From the NCBI GenBank assembly GCA_000242815.2, contig AHHB01000032.1:186001-250000 (forward strand): a stretch of DNA of 64,000 nucleotides. Reading direction: 5' to 3'. Below the pieces are notes generated by a model. That model did no database searches, was not told the DNA's origin, and was given only the letters and a program-made list of their open reading frames with translations. Origin of the DNA: Janthinobacterium lividum PAMC 25724 (lineage in GTDB: Bacteria > Pseudomonadota > Gammaproteobacteria > Burkholderiales > Burkholderiaceae_D). A program made the position numbers and the translations under genes. This document shows positions 42,036 to 51,857 of the stretch, one piece after another (within the stretch, counting starts at the first letter, position 1; every line of letters starts with the position of its first letter).

Positions 42036-42832
42036 AGAACGACACCGCCATGCTGCCTGTTTCGCCTCGCGTGCGCTGGTCGACCTGGGCCTTGCTGGCC
42101 GGCTTAGTGCTGCTGGTCATCGCCAGCTTTGCCACCCTGCCCTTGAAATGGGGCGAATTCTTTAGCGCCGATGCCGTGCGCACGAGCGCCGACTTCCTGC
42201 ACGGCTTCGCCCCGCCCGACCTGGCACCCAACTTTTTGATGAAAATCGGCGTCGCCACCTTCGAAACCCTGGCCATGTCGGCCATCGGCACGGTGATTGC
42301 CGCTCTCCTGGGCGCGCTGCTGGCCCTGCCCGCCAGCGGGCGTTTCGGCACCCTGGCCCGCAATGCCACGCGCGCTCTATTGAACGTGCTGCGCTCGATC
42401 CCCGAACTGGTGTGGGCCTCCATCCTGCTGATCGCCGCCGGCCTGGGCCCATTCGCGGGCACCCTGGCGCTGGCGCTGCACACGGTGGGCGTGCTGGGAC
42501 GCTTGTTTGCCGATGCGTTTGAAAATTGCCCGCCCTTGCCGGCCGCCAGCTTGCGCATCAATGGCGCGCGTCCCGCCGCCACTTTCCTGTACGCCACCTT
42601 GCCGCAGTGCGGCCCGCAAATGATGTCGTATACCCTCTACCGCTGGGAAAACAATATCCGCGCCGCCGCCATCCTTGGCGTCGTCGGTGCGGGTGGCCTG
42701 GGGCAGATGCTGAAATACCACCTGTCGCTGTTCCAGATGCCCAGCGCCGCCACCGTCATCGTCGCCATGCTGCTGATGGTGGCCGCCGTCGATGGCCTCA
42801 GCTACGTGCTGCGCCGCGCCATGACGCGATAA
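42032..42832 (+). CDS. ABC transporter permease 2 (PhnE-like) of the selenium-type importer
   Basis: 266 residues; ATG 42032 overlaps the previous stop. Same topology as its neighbour, with PQCGPQMMSYTLYRWENNIRAAAILGVVGAGGLG as the EAA loop. Last gene of the selU-selD-ABC run. Confidence 0.85.
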   Translation: MKNDTAMLPVSPRVRWSTWALLAGLVLLVIASFATLPLKWGEFFSADAVRTSADFLHGFAPPDLAPNFLMKIGVATFETLAMSAIGTVIAALLGALLALPASGRFGTLARNATRALLNVLRSIPELVWASILLIAAGLGPFAGTLALALHTVGVLGRLFADAFENCPPLPAASLRINGARPAATFLYATLPQCGPQMMSYTLYRWENNIRAAAILGVVGAGGLGQMLKYHLSLFQMPSAATVIVAMLLMVAAVDGLSYVLRRAMTR

Positions 42833-42849
42833 ATGAGACTGTCTACAGC

Positions 42850-42998
42850 ATGAAAAACTGCTCCTCGCCCCCCGCTGCAACCTGCATGCCAGCGCCGCGC
42901 CGCTCGCAGACTTTACCGGCAGTTGGCAACTGCAACGCACCACCGTCCCGCACCATAGCGTCATCAAGCACGATGGCGAGCCGCACGATCGAGCGTCA
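42850..42998 (+). pseudogene. Possible fragment of a small secreted protein gene
   Basis: From about 42851 the frame reads KLLLAPRCNLHASAAPLADFTGSWQLQ to a stop at 42996-42998, resembling a signal peptide followed by the beginning of a small periplasmic protein, but without a matching in-frame start. May be a frameshifted remnant. Weak. Confidence 0.25.
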
Positions 42999-43070
42999 TG
43001 ATGCTGGCAAAAACATACAAGTAGATTTCCCCAACCATGGCCGCGCCACCAGTGAAAGAATCTTGCCGAT

Positions 43071-43565
43071 TTGAACAATATCATTATCCGCGCCAGCAGC
43101 GCCGCCGACTGGCCGGCACTGAAAGCCACGCGCCTGGCCGCCCTGCTCGATACCCCCACGGCCTTTGGCGCCAGCCACGCCAGCGCGGCCCGCTTTACCG
43201 ATGCCGACTGGCAACAGCGCGCCATCAGCACGCCGCTGCGCACCTTTTTCCTCGCCTTTGATGGAGAGCAAGCCATCGGCCTCGCCGCGCAAATGGTGGC
43301 CGGCAATGGCGAGTGCCATCTGATCGCCATGTGGGTGCAGCCGCAATATCGGGGGCTGGACGTGGCGCAGCGCCTGCTCGACGCCGTGAAACAATGCGCC
43401 GTCGGTAATGGTCACGCCCGGCTGGTGCTCGACGTGGCACCGGAGAATGCGCGCGCGGCAGCGTTTTACCAGAAACAGGGTTTTGCCTTTTTGCCGGAAT
43501 GGGCGCCGCTGGAAAGCCACCCGCATATCCAGGTGCAGAAGATGGCGTGGCGGGCGCCAGCATAA
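43071..43565 (+). CDS. GNAT-family acetyltransferase
   Basis: 164 residues starting at TTG 43071. GNAT core: ECHLIAMWVQPQYRGLDVAQRLLDAVKQCAVGNG (acetyl-CoA loop), LVLDVAPENARAAAFYQKQGFAF. N-acetyltransferase of unknown substrate. Same strand as the importer, 238 bp later. Confidence 0.85.
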   Translation: MNNIIIRASSAADWPALKATRLAALLDTPTAFGASHASAARFTDADWQQRAISTPLRTFFLAFDGEQAIGLAAQMVAGNGECHLIAMWVQPQYRGLDVAQRLLDAVKQCAVGNGHARLVLDVAPENARAAAFYQKQGFAFLPEWAPLESHPHIQVQKMAWRAPA

Positions 43566-43799
43566 GCCCAAGCAGCCCCTCTTTCTGCAATTGCAGCCCG
43601 TGATACGCCTGCTTGCTCCCCCCCAAAGATGCACTGTGCTTGATTCGATTTTCGACGCCATCGTCTGTGCTGCAGACCTTAGTCGTAGCAGTGCTTCACC
43701 AGTTCCGTGTGACAGCGCAGAAAACCGGTGTTGCCACCACGATCAATTCATGAAGTACAATGGATATATCTGATAAATTCATGAACATGGCTCATATAA

Positions 43800-44708
43800 A
43801 TGCTTGAACGCATCCACCTCAACATCGTCCAGCAAGTCGAGAAACAAGGGTCCTTGACGGCCGCTGCGGGCGTGCTGAACCTGACCCAGTCGGCGCTGAG
43901 CCACAGCATGAAAAAGCTGGAGCTGCAACTGGGCACCGACGTCTGGCTACGCGAAGGGCGCAATCTGCGCCTGACGCAGGCCGGACAGTACCTGCTGGCG
44001 GTAGCGAACCGGGTGCTGCCGCAATTGGATCTGGCCGAAGAGCGCCTGGGACAATTCGCGCAAGGCGAGCGCGGTGCGCTGCGCATCGGCATGGAATGCC
44101 ACCCTTGCTATCAGTGGTTGCTTAAAGTGGTGTCCCCCTATCTGACAACTTGGCCCGACGTGGATGTGGACGTCAAGCAGAAGTTCCAGTTCGGCGGGAT
44201 AGGCGCGCTCTTCGGCTACGAGATCGACCTGCTGGTCACCCCCGACCCGCTGTACAAGCCGGGACTGAAGTTCGAGCCCGTGTTCGACTATGAGCAGGTG
44301 CTGGTCGTGGCCAAGGGTCATGCCTTGGCTAGCGCGCCCTATGTGGAGCCGCAGCAGCTGACGCAGGAAGTGCTGATCAGCTACCCCGTCGACATCGAGC
44401 GCCTGGACATCTATAACCAGTTCCTGCTGCCGGCCGGTGTCACGCCCAGGCGCCACAAAGCCATTGAAACGACCGACATCATGCTGCAAATGGTGGCCAG
44501 CGGGCGCGGCGTGTCGGCCCTGCCGCGCTGGCTGGTCGAGCAATACGCGAGCAAGATGGACGTGGTGCCGGTGCGGCTCGGTGTGCACGGTATCGCCAAG
44601 CAGATCTTCCTGGGCGCGCGCGAAGCGGACACCGCCATCGACTACGTGCGCGCTTTCATCGCACTGGCCCGCCAGCCCGTCGTCGCCAGTGCGCAAGCCA
44701 GCAACTGA
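43800..44708 (+). CDS. MetR-like LysR-family regulator
   Basis: 302 residues. Wing-helix (IVQQVEKQGSLTAAAGVLNLTQSALSHSMKKLE) and a MetR-type effector domain with the RIGMECHPCYQWLL motif. Two TTCATGAA-type repeats lie at 43747-43754 and 43778-43785, possible own-operator sites. It may act on metE or on the downstream binding-protein gene. Function by family only. Confidence 0.82.
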   Translation: MLERIHLNIVQQVEKQGSLTAAAGVLNLTQSALSHSMKKLELQLGTDVWLREGRNLRLTQAGQYLLAVANRVLPQLDLAEERLGQFAQGERGALRIGMECHPCYQWLLKVVSPYLTTWPDVDVDVKQKFQFGGIGALFGYEIDLLVTPDPLYKPGLKFEPVFDYEQVLVVAKGHALASAPYVEPQQLTQEVLISYPVDIERLDIYNQFLLPAGVTPRRHKAIETTDIMLQMVASGRGVSALPRWLVEQYASKMDVVPVRLGVHGIAKQIFLGAREADTAIDYVRAFIALARQPVVASAQASN

Positions 44709-44793
44709 TGGCGTCCAGCGTCGAACGCAAACGACTTTCATGACCGGGGCTGGCAAGGCACCAGGCAAACGCCATCACTATAAAGAATGCCCC

Positions 44794-45963
44794 ATGAAAA
44801 TGAAGACCTGGGCCGGGATCGCAATGGTCGCCGCCCTCCCCTTGGCTAGCGGCCATGCCAAGGCGCAAGAGACAATACGCATTGGTGTCATCGCTGCCCT
44901 CACGGGCCCGTTTGCCAACACCGGCAAGCCATTCGAAGATGGCATCAAAACGTACTTGCTGCAGTACGGCGACCGTGTGGCCGGCAAGAAAATCGAAGTC
45001 ATCTACCGTGACGATGGCGGCACCAACACCGAGATGTCCAAGCGCGCGGCGCAGGAACTGATTACGCGCGACAAGGTGAGCTTCCTGATCGGCTTTTCGC
45101 TGACGCCTAGCGCGCTGGCCGTCGCCCCCATCGCCACCCAGGCCAAGATCCCGATGATCGTAATGAACGCGGTCACCACCGGCATCACCGCGAAATCGCC
45201 GTATATGCTGCGCACCGGCATGACGATGCGGCAGATGACCGAGCCATTCGGCACCTGGACGGCAAAAAACAAGGTCGGCAAGGTCTACACCCTGGTCAGC
45301 GACTACAGCACCGGCATCGATGCCGAAGCGCGCTTCGTCAAGGCCTTTAGCGCCGGCGGCGGCAAGATCGTGGGCTCGTCACGCGTGCCGCTGGCGAACC
45401 CGGACTATTCGCCCTTCGTGCAGCGCGTCAAGGATGAAAAACCGGATGCACTATTCTTTTTCGCACCTGGCGCGGAAGACGGCATCGGCGTGCTCAAGGC
45501 CTTCAGCGACAAGGGTCTGGACAAGGCGGGCATCAAGTTCCTCGGCGTCGGCGACATGAGCAGCGACTCGCCTACCCTGGAATCGCTCGGTGACCGAGCG
45601 CTCGGCGCCATCACGGTGCTGAACTACTCAACTGCGCTCGACAATGCGGCGAACAAGACTTTTCTGAAGGCTTACGCGGCAGCAAATCCCCAGCGTCCAC
45701 CTGCCACCTTCGTCGCCGTGACGGCCTATGACACCATGGGCATGATCGCCGAAACCATCCGCACGCTCCATGGCAACGTGAGCGCCGACGCGGCGCTCCG
45801 GGTGCTGTCGAACATGAAGTGGAGCAGTCCGCGCGGTCCGATCAGCATGCATCCAGAAAGCCGCGACATCGTACAGAATATGTATATCCGCGAAGTCAAG
45901 AAAGTCAACGGCAAGCTAGTCAACCAGCCTGTCGCCACCCTCAAGAACGTCATGCCGAATTAA
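44794..45963 (+). CDS. Branched-chain-type ABC substrate-binding protein (aromatic acid importer candidate)
   Basis: 389 residues from ATG 44794 (44800 is also possible); signal peptide to AKAQE. Type I periplasmic-binding fold (TIRIGVIAALTGPFANTGKPFEDGIKTY, then GFSLTPSALAVAPIATQAK). Strikingly similar in layout to the protein at 61743. Encoded beside pobA, so it may bind 4-hydroxybenzoate or a related aromatic acid for the LivFGMH genes at 53264-56589. The true ligand is unproven. Confidence 0.85.
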   Translation: MKMKTWAGIAMVAALPLASGHAKAQETIRIGVIAALTGPFANTGKPFEDGIKTYLLQYGDRVAGKKIEVIYRDDGGTNTEMSKRAAQELITRDKVSFLIGFSLTPSALAVAPIATQAKIPMIVMNAVTTGITAKSPYMLRTGMTMRQMTEPFGTWTAKNKVGKVYTLVSDYSTGIDAEARFVKAFSAGGGKIVGSSRVPLANPDYSPFVQRVKDEKPDALFFFAPGAEDGIGVLKAFSDKGLDKAGIKFLGVGDMSSDSPTLESLGDRALGAITVLNYSTALDNAANKTFLKAYAAANPQRPPATFVAVTAYDTMGMIAETIRTLHGNVSADAALRVLSNMKWSSPRGPISMHPESRDIVQNMYIREVKKVNGKLVNQPVATLKNVMPN

Positions 45964-46070
45964 ATCTCTGCCTAGTCCAATGCCGCAGATGGCGCGCGGT
46001 GCTGCTTGCCTGGAACGCTGTTGTGCTTTGAGCACCACGACAATGAGACGCACCCCGGCAATGAGACCAC

Positions 46071-47330
<1,260 letters not shown>

Positions 47331-47365
47331 TTATACACACCTAACCTTTCAAACAATGTCCATCC

Positions 47366-48277
47366 ATGCAAGATACCGCCTTGACGAGCACACCGGAAAT
47401 TCCACAGTTTTCGCTGTATGGAGAACAATCAGGGGTGGAAAACGCGGAGTTTGTGCATATCGAATTGATCGAAACGCGTAGCCGCCTTCACGACTGGCAT
47501 ATCGCCAGGCATACGCATCCAGGCCTGTTTCAGGTACTTTTTTTATTCGGCGGCCAGGTCAGTGCCAGCGTCAACGATGCGCTGTGGCAGCGTGCTGCCC
47601 CCGTCGCCATCACCATCCATTCCTCGGTGGTGCATGGCTTCGACTTTTCACAGGAAGCGCAAGGCTACGTGCTGACAGTGGACCAGAACGTGATCTTCAC
47701 GGTGGCGCAAAATCACGTCGACCTGTATTCATCGCTATTCGTTGAACCGCTGGCGATCGACCTTGCCAGCGCGCCCGACATACATGGCCGCCTCGATTCG
47801 CTGCTACAAAACCTGCTGGTGGAGGCGGCCTGGCCGCAATATGGACACACCCTGATGCTGGAATGGCTGGCGCGCAGCGCTTTGCTACTACTCGTGCGCG
47901 TGCATGCAGAGCACCGGCTGGCAGACCAGTCGGGACGCAGCGACTTTGAGCTGTTCAGCCGTTTTCGCGCCGCAGTGGAGCAGCACTACAAGCAGCAATG
48001 GCAAGTGGGCCAGTACGCCGATGCCTTGCGCGTCACGCCGACGCGATTGAATCGCCTGTGCCTCAAACTGGCGGGAAAGTCCGCTTTCGACATCACGCAG
48101 GACCGCTTGATGCTGGAAGCGTGCCGAAAACTCACCTATGTCCCCGCCAGCATCGCCAGCATCGCCTATGAACTGGGGTTCCAGGACCCGGCCTATTTCA
48201 GCCGGCTCTTCAAGAAGCGCATGGGCGCCACGCCCAAGCAGTTCCGCCGCCATTCGGACGAAGGCCGCGAACCTTAG
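47366..48277 (+). CDS. pobR: AraC-family activator of pobA
   Basis: 303 residues. N-terminal cupin-like ligand part (HTHPGLFQVLFLFGGQVS) and a C-terminal double-HTH (about 200-295) with YELGFQDPAYFSRLFKKRMGATPKQFR. The divergent position next to pobA is that of PobR of AraC type, which switches pobA on with 4-hydroxybenzoate. Convergent with the IclR gene, 4-bp overlap. Confidence 0.88.
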   Translation: MQDTALTSTPEIPQFSLYGEQSGVENAEFVHIELIETRSRLHDWHIARHTHPGLFQVLFLFGGQVSASVNDALWQRAAPVAITIHSSVVHGFDFSQEAQGYVLTVDQNVIFTVAQNHVDLYSSLFVEPLAIDLASAPDIHGRLDSLLQNLLVEAAWPQYGHTLMLEWLARSALLLLVRVHAEHRLADQSGRSDFELFSRFRAAVEQHYKQQWQVGQYADALRVTPTRLNRLCLKLAGKSAFDITQDRLMLEACRKLTYVPASIASIAYELGFQDPAYFSRLFKKRMGATPKQFRRHSDEGREP

Positions 48278-49047
48278 AGCAAGGAACTCAGCTCGACCTG
48301 TATCTTGATCAGCGCAGGCAAACAGCGCTGCACCATCTGCTCGATCGGAATGCGCCCCGCATGCACGCTGATATTCATCGCCGCCACTATGTCACCGCGA
48401 AAATTCTTCAATGGCACCGCGATGGTGCGCAAGCCAAGTTCAAGTTCCTGGTCCACCAGCGCATAGCCGCGCGCCCGCGCCCGCGCGATTTCCAGCAGCA
48501 GCCGCTCCTTGCTGACGATGGTGTGCTCAGTGATCTGCTCCGGTTCTGCGCGCGCCAGGAAGGCGTCGGCCTGCTCTGGCGTGAGGCTGGCGAGCAGCAT
48601 GCGGCCATTCGCCGTGCAGTAGGCAGGTACCCGCGTCCCCGGCTGCAAAGTGGCCGACACCAGCTGGCCCGCACTCACGGCAGCCACGCACACCAGTTGG
48701 TCATGATCGAGCACGCCCACGGATGCCGCCTCGCCCAGCGCGTAGGCGAGCCGATACAACAGCGGCTGCACCACGCGTGGCAAGCGCGCTGAATGCAGAT
48801 AGGACTGTCCCAGCCGCAGCACCATCGGCGTCAATGAAAACAGCTTGTTTTCATGCCGCATATAGCCGAGGTGCGTCAGCGTAATCAGATAGCGCCGCGC
48901 GGCAGCACGCGTCAGGCCCGTGCGTTCGGCCACTTCCGCGATGCTCAAGCGGCTGCGTTCCTGGTCGAACGCGGCGATCACTTGCAAGCCCTTCTCCAGT
49001 CCGGCGATCAAATCGCGGCTGGCAGGCAGCTCTGTTGCTAATGTCAT
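48274..49047 (-). CDS. IclR-family regulator divergent from pcaH
   Basis: 257 residues from ATG 49047. HTH with LSIAEVAERTGLTRAAARRYLITLTHLGY and an IclR effector domain with PGTRVPAYCTANGRMLLASL and LVDQELELGLRTIAVPL, as in PcaU/PobR/PcaR types. A palindrome at 49079-49093 lies between it and pcaH. Probably activates or represses pcaHGB-CD with protocatechuate or beta-ketoadipate; the closely related regulator at 59446 controls the pcaIJF side. Confidence 0.87.
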   Translation of the reverse strand: MTLATELPASRDLIAGLEKGLQVIAAFDQERSRLSIAEVAERTGLTRAAARRYLITLTHLGYMRHENKLFSLTPMVLRLGQSYLHSARLPRVVQPLLYRLAYALGEAASVGVLDHDQLVCVAAVSAGQLVSATLQPGTRVPAYCTANGRMLLASLTPEQADAFLARAEPEQITEHTIVSKERLLLEIARARARGYALVDQELELGLRTIAVPLKNFRGDIVAAMNISVHAGRIPIEQMVQRCLPALIKIQVELSSLL

Positions 49048-49078
49048 TGTGTAGAAAAAACCTGATTTGGGCGTTATT

Positions 49079-49093
49079 CGCACAAATTGTGCG
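49079..49093. promoter_or_regulatory. IclR operator between the regulator and pcaH
   Basis: Perfect palindrome CGCACAA-A-TTGTGCG at 49079-49093, within a larger imperfect dyad TTCG...CGAA (49077-49103). Lies 97-111 bp upstream of pcaH and 32-46 bp upstream of the regulator start. Confidence 0.6.
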
Positions 49094-49189
49094 CATAGCG
49101 AATATAGCACGCCATGGCGACCTTGTAAGGATGGTAGCGCTTGCCTACCATCGTTTCACCCTGCCACATGACATAACAAGGAGACAGCT

Positions 49190-49882
49190 TTGAAATTCGA
49201 TGCCATCGCCCCCGGCGTATATCCGGAATTGATCTACCCTCCCTACAAATCGACCGCCAAGCGCGGCCCCACGCAGCCGCTGCTGCGCCTGGACGCCAGC
49301 GTGCCTGTCACGCACAACATCGTGCCCTCGCCGCGCATCTTGTTGCCGCATGACATGGATCTGACGACCCAAGGTGATGCCGCACCGCTGGGCGAGAAAA
49401 TCGTCGTCACCGGTCGCGTGCTGGACGAAGATGGCAAGCCGGTGCGCAATTCACTGCTGGAGGTGTGGCAATGCAATGCCGCCGGCCGCTACCGCCACAA
49501 GCGCGACCAGCACGATGCGCCGCTGGACCCGAACTTTAACGGCTGGGGCAAGATGATGACCGATGATGCGGGCCGCTACCGCTTCGTCAGCATCAAGCCC
49601 GGCCCCTACCCGTGGGGCAATCACGAAAAGGCATGGCGCCCTGCGCACATCCACTTTTCCTTGTTCGGCAATGTCTACGCCCAGCGCCTGGTGACGCAGA
49701 TGTACTTCCCCAGCGATCCGCTGTTTGACTACGACCCCATCTTCCAGAGCATTCCCGACCTGGCCGCGCGCCAGCGCCTGATCTCGCGCTTCAGCCTGGA
49801 ACACACCGTCGACGTTGACATGCTGGGCTATGAATTCGACATCGTCCTGCGCGGACGCGACGCTACGCCGTTTGGCATTTAA
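49190..49882 (+). CDS. pcaH: Protocatechuate 3,4-dioxygenase beta subunit
   Basis: 230 residues starting at TTG 49190 after AAGGAGA. Intradiol dioxygenase with the Fe(III) ligands of PcaH: Tyr in RYRHKRDQ, Tyr in PYPWGNHEK and His pair in RPAHIHFSLFG. Cleaves protocatechuate to beta-carboxymuconate. First of pcaHGB-CD. Confidence 0.96.
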   Translation: MKFDAIAPGVYPELIYPPYKSTAKRGPTQPLLRLDASVPVTHNIVPSPRILLPHDMDLTTQGDAAPLGEKIVVTGRVLDEDGKPVRNSLLEVWQCNAAGRYRHKRDQHDAPLDPNFNGWGKMMTDDAGRYRFVSIKPGPYPWGNHEKAWRPAHIHFSLFGNVYAQRLVTQMYFPSDPLFDYDPIFQSIPDLAARQRLISRFSLEHTVDVDMLGYEFDIVLRGRDATPFGI

Positions 49883-49892
49883 GGATACTCAC

Positions 49893-50411
49893 ATGAGCAA
49901 TATCACGACTTCGCAAACCATCGGCCCATTTTCCCACGCAGCCTGGCAATGGGCGGTAGACCTGTGCGCCGCCGACCGCCTGCAAACGACTGCGCCCACC
50001 ATCGTCATCCACGGCAGCATTTTTGATGGCGACGGCGTGCCCATCAACGATGCGCAGATCGAGGCATGGCAGCCCGCTGGCGCCGCAGCCGAATCAGCCC
50101 AGGCCATGCCCGGTTTTCGCCGCGTGCCCAGCGACGACGCGGGCAACTTCAGTCTGCGCCTGTCACTATGCACACAGGCGCCTGGCGAACCGCTGGCCTA
50201 CATCACAGTATTCGCGCGCGGCCTGGTGAAACATCAGTTCACAGCCGTGTTCCTGGACAGCGACACGCACCTGGCGCAATCGGCCATACTGGAGCAAGTG
50301 CCGGCCGCGCGCCGCGCCACCTTGCTGGCCACCCAGGCGGGCGACGGCCAGTACAACTGGAGCATCCACATGCAAGGGCCGCAAGAAACGGTATTTTTCG
50401 ACTATGTGTAA
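49893..50411 (+). CDS. pcaG: Protocatechuate 3,4-dioxygenase alpha subunit
   Basis: 172 residues from ATG 49893, 10 bp after pcaH; the longer frame from 49815 lies inside pcaH. Contains SQTIGPFSHAAWQW near the start and IHGSIFDGDGVPINDAQIEAWQP. Non-catalytic-iron partner of PcaH in the (alpha-beta) enzyme. Confidence 0.95.
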   Translation: MSNITTSQTIGPFSHAAWQWAVDLCAADRLQTTAPTIVIHGSIFDGDGVPINDAQIEAWQPAGAAAESAQAMPGFRRVPSDDAGNFSLRLSLCTQAPGEPLAYITVFARGLVKHQFTAVFLDSDTHLAQSAILEQVPAARRATLLATQAGDGQYNWSIHMQGPQETVFFDYV

Positions 50412-50429
50412 TGCACAACGGGAGGCGCT

Positions 50430-51857
50430 GTGAGCGTATCGATCTTTGACAGCTTCCTTACCACCAGCGAGATGATCGCCGTGTTCGACGACGCGGCGAT
50501 CGTGCAAGCGATGTTTCGCTTCGAGCAGGCACTGGCGCAGGCGCAGGCCGACGAAGGCATGCTCGCGCCAGCCGCCGCGCATGCCATCGCCTCGGTCTGC
50601 AACGCGCAGCTGTATGACATTGCCGCCATCATCAGCGACGGCCGGCGCGCCGGCAGCCTGGCAATCCCTCTGGTGAAAGAGTTGACCCGCACCGTCGCCC
50701 TGTACGATGCGCAAGCGGCCAGCAAGGTCCATTGGGGCAGTACCAGCCAGGACGTGATCGACACGGCCATGGTGCTGGCCACGCGCGACGCCCTGCTGCT
50801 GCTTGAGCATGGCTTGAACAGCTTGGGTCAGCACTTGCTGCGCCTGGCGCAGCAGCACCTTGCCACGCCGGTGCTGGCGCGCACCCTGATGCAGCCGGCG
50901 CAGGTGACCAGCCTGGGCTTCAAGCTGGCCGGCTGGCTGGCGCCACTCGTGCGTGCACGGGCGCGCTTGCGCATATGCGCGCATCAGGCCCTGCAACTGC
51001 AGCTCGGTGGCGCCGTCGGCACGCTGGCCGTGATGGGCGAGCAAGGTCCGGCGGTGGCGCGCCGCATGGCCGATGCACTGGGCCTGAAGGTGGCCGATGC
51101 GGCCTGGCACACGCAGCGTGATGAATGGGTGCGCCTGGGCCTGGAAGTGGCCGTGCTCACTGGCAGCCTGGGCAAGATTGCCACCGATCTGAGCCTGATG
51201 GCCCAAGGCGAGATCGGCGAACTGGCCGAACCATCTGGCAATGGTCGCGGCGGTTCGTCGGCCATGCCGCACAAGCGCAACCCCGTCAGCGCCATGATCG
51301 CGCTGGCCGCCGCTACGCGCACGCCGCAGCGCGCCGCTGCCCTGCTGGCCAGCATGGGCCAGCAGCACGAACGGGGCCTGGGCAATTGGCAAGCCGAACT
51401 GGCAGAATGGCCGGGCCTGTTCCTCAGCGCGCATGGCGCCCTGCAGGCACTCAACGATGCCTGCGCCGGCCTGCAAGTCGATGCGCCGCGCATGGCGCGC
51501 AATATCGACGCACTGCAGGGCCTCGTGTTTGCAGAAGCGGCGGCAGCCTACCTGGCGGCTGCCATCGGCCGGCCGCAGGCGCATGCGCTGCTGGAAAACA
51601 TGAGCGGCAAGGCGCTGGCCACGGGGCGCCACCTGGCCGATATACTGGCCGAGGCCGTGCAAGCCGATGCCACGCTGGGCGCACAGGTCGATCTGGCGCA
51701 TTTGGCGACCCTGTTCGATGCCAATGCTGCGGCCACGCCTGCACGCACGCTGGCGCAACAGCAATTGCAGCGCTTGCGTAGCGACATCGCCACCCTGGAC
51801 GCCGTCCCCCACCCGGCCCTTACTCACCATCTATCGCGAGGCCAGCATGCGCCATGA
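50430..51857 (+). CDS. pcaB: 3-carboxy-cis,cis-muconate cycloisomerase
   Basis: 475 residues from GTG 50430. Fumarase/aspartase superfamily with GSTSQDVIDTAMVL and the signature GGSSAMPHKRNPV. Converts beta-carboxymuconate to gamma-carboxymuconolactone. Overlaps the next gene by 11 bp. Confidence 0.95.
   Translation: MSVSIFDSFLTTSEMIAVFDDAAIVQAMFRFEQALAQAQADEGMLAPAAAHAIASVCNAQLYDIAAIISDGRRAGSLAIPLVKELTRTVALYDAQAASKVHWGSTSQDVIDTAMVLATRDALLLLEHGLNSLGQHLLRLAQQHLATPVLARTLMQPAQVTSLGFKLAGWLAPLVRARARLRICAHQALQLQLGGAVGTLAVMGEQGPAVARRMADALGLKVADAAWHTQRDEWVRLGLEVAVLTGSLGKIATDLSLMAQGEIGELAEPSGNGRGGSSAMPHKRNPVSAMIALAAATRTPQRAAALLASMGQQHERGLGNWQAELAEWPGLFLSAHGALQALNDACAGLQVDAPRMARNIDALQGLVFAEAAAAYLAAAIGRPQAHALLENMSGKALATGRHLADILAEAVQADATLGAQVDLAHLATLFDANAAATPARTLAQQQLQRLRSDIATLDAVPHPALTHHLSRGQHAP

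Noticed and set aside
50166-51830. 554-codon minus frame opposite pcaB
   Set aside because: Antisense shadow; pcaB carries the complete family signature.
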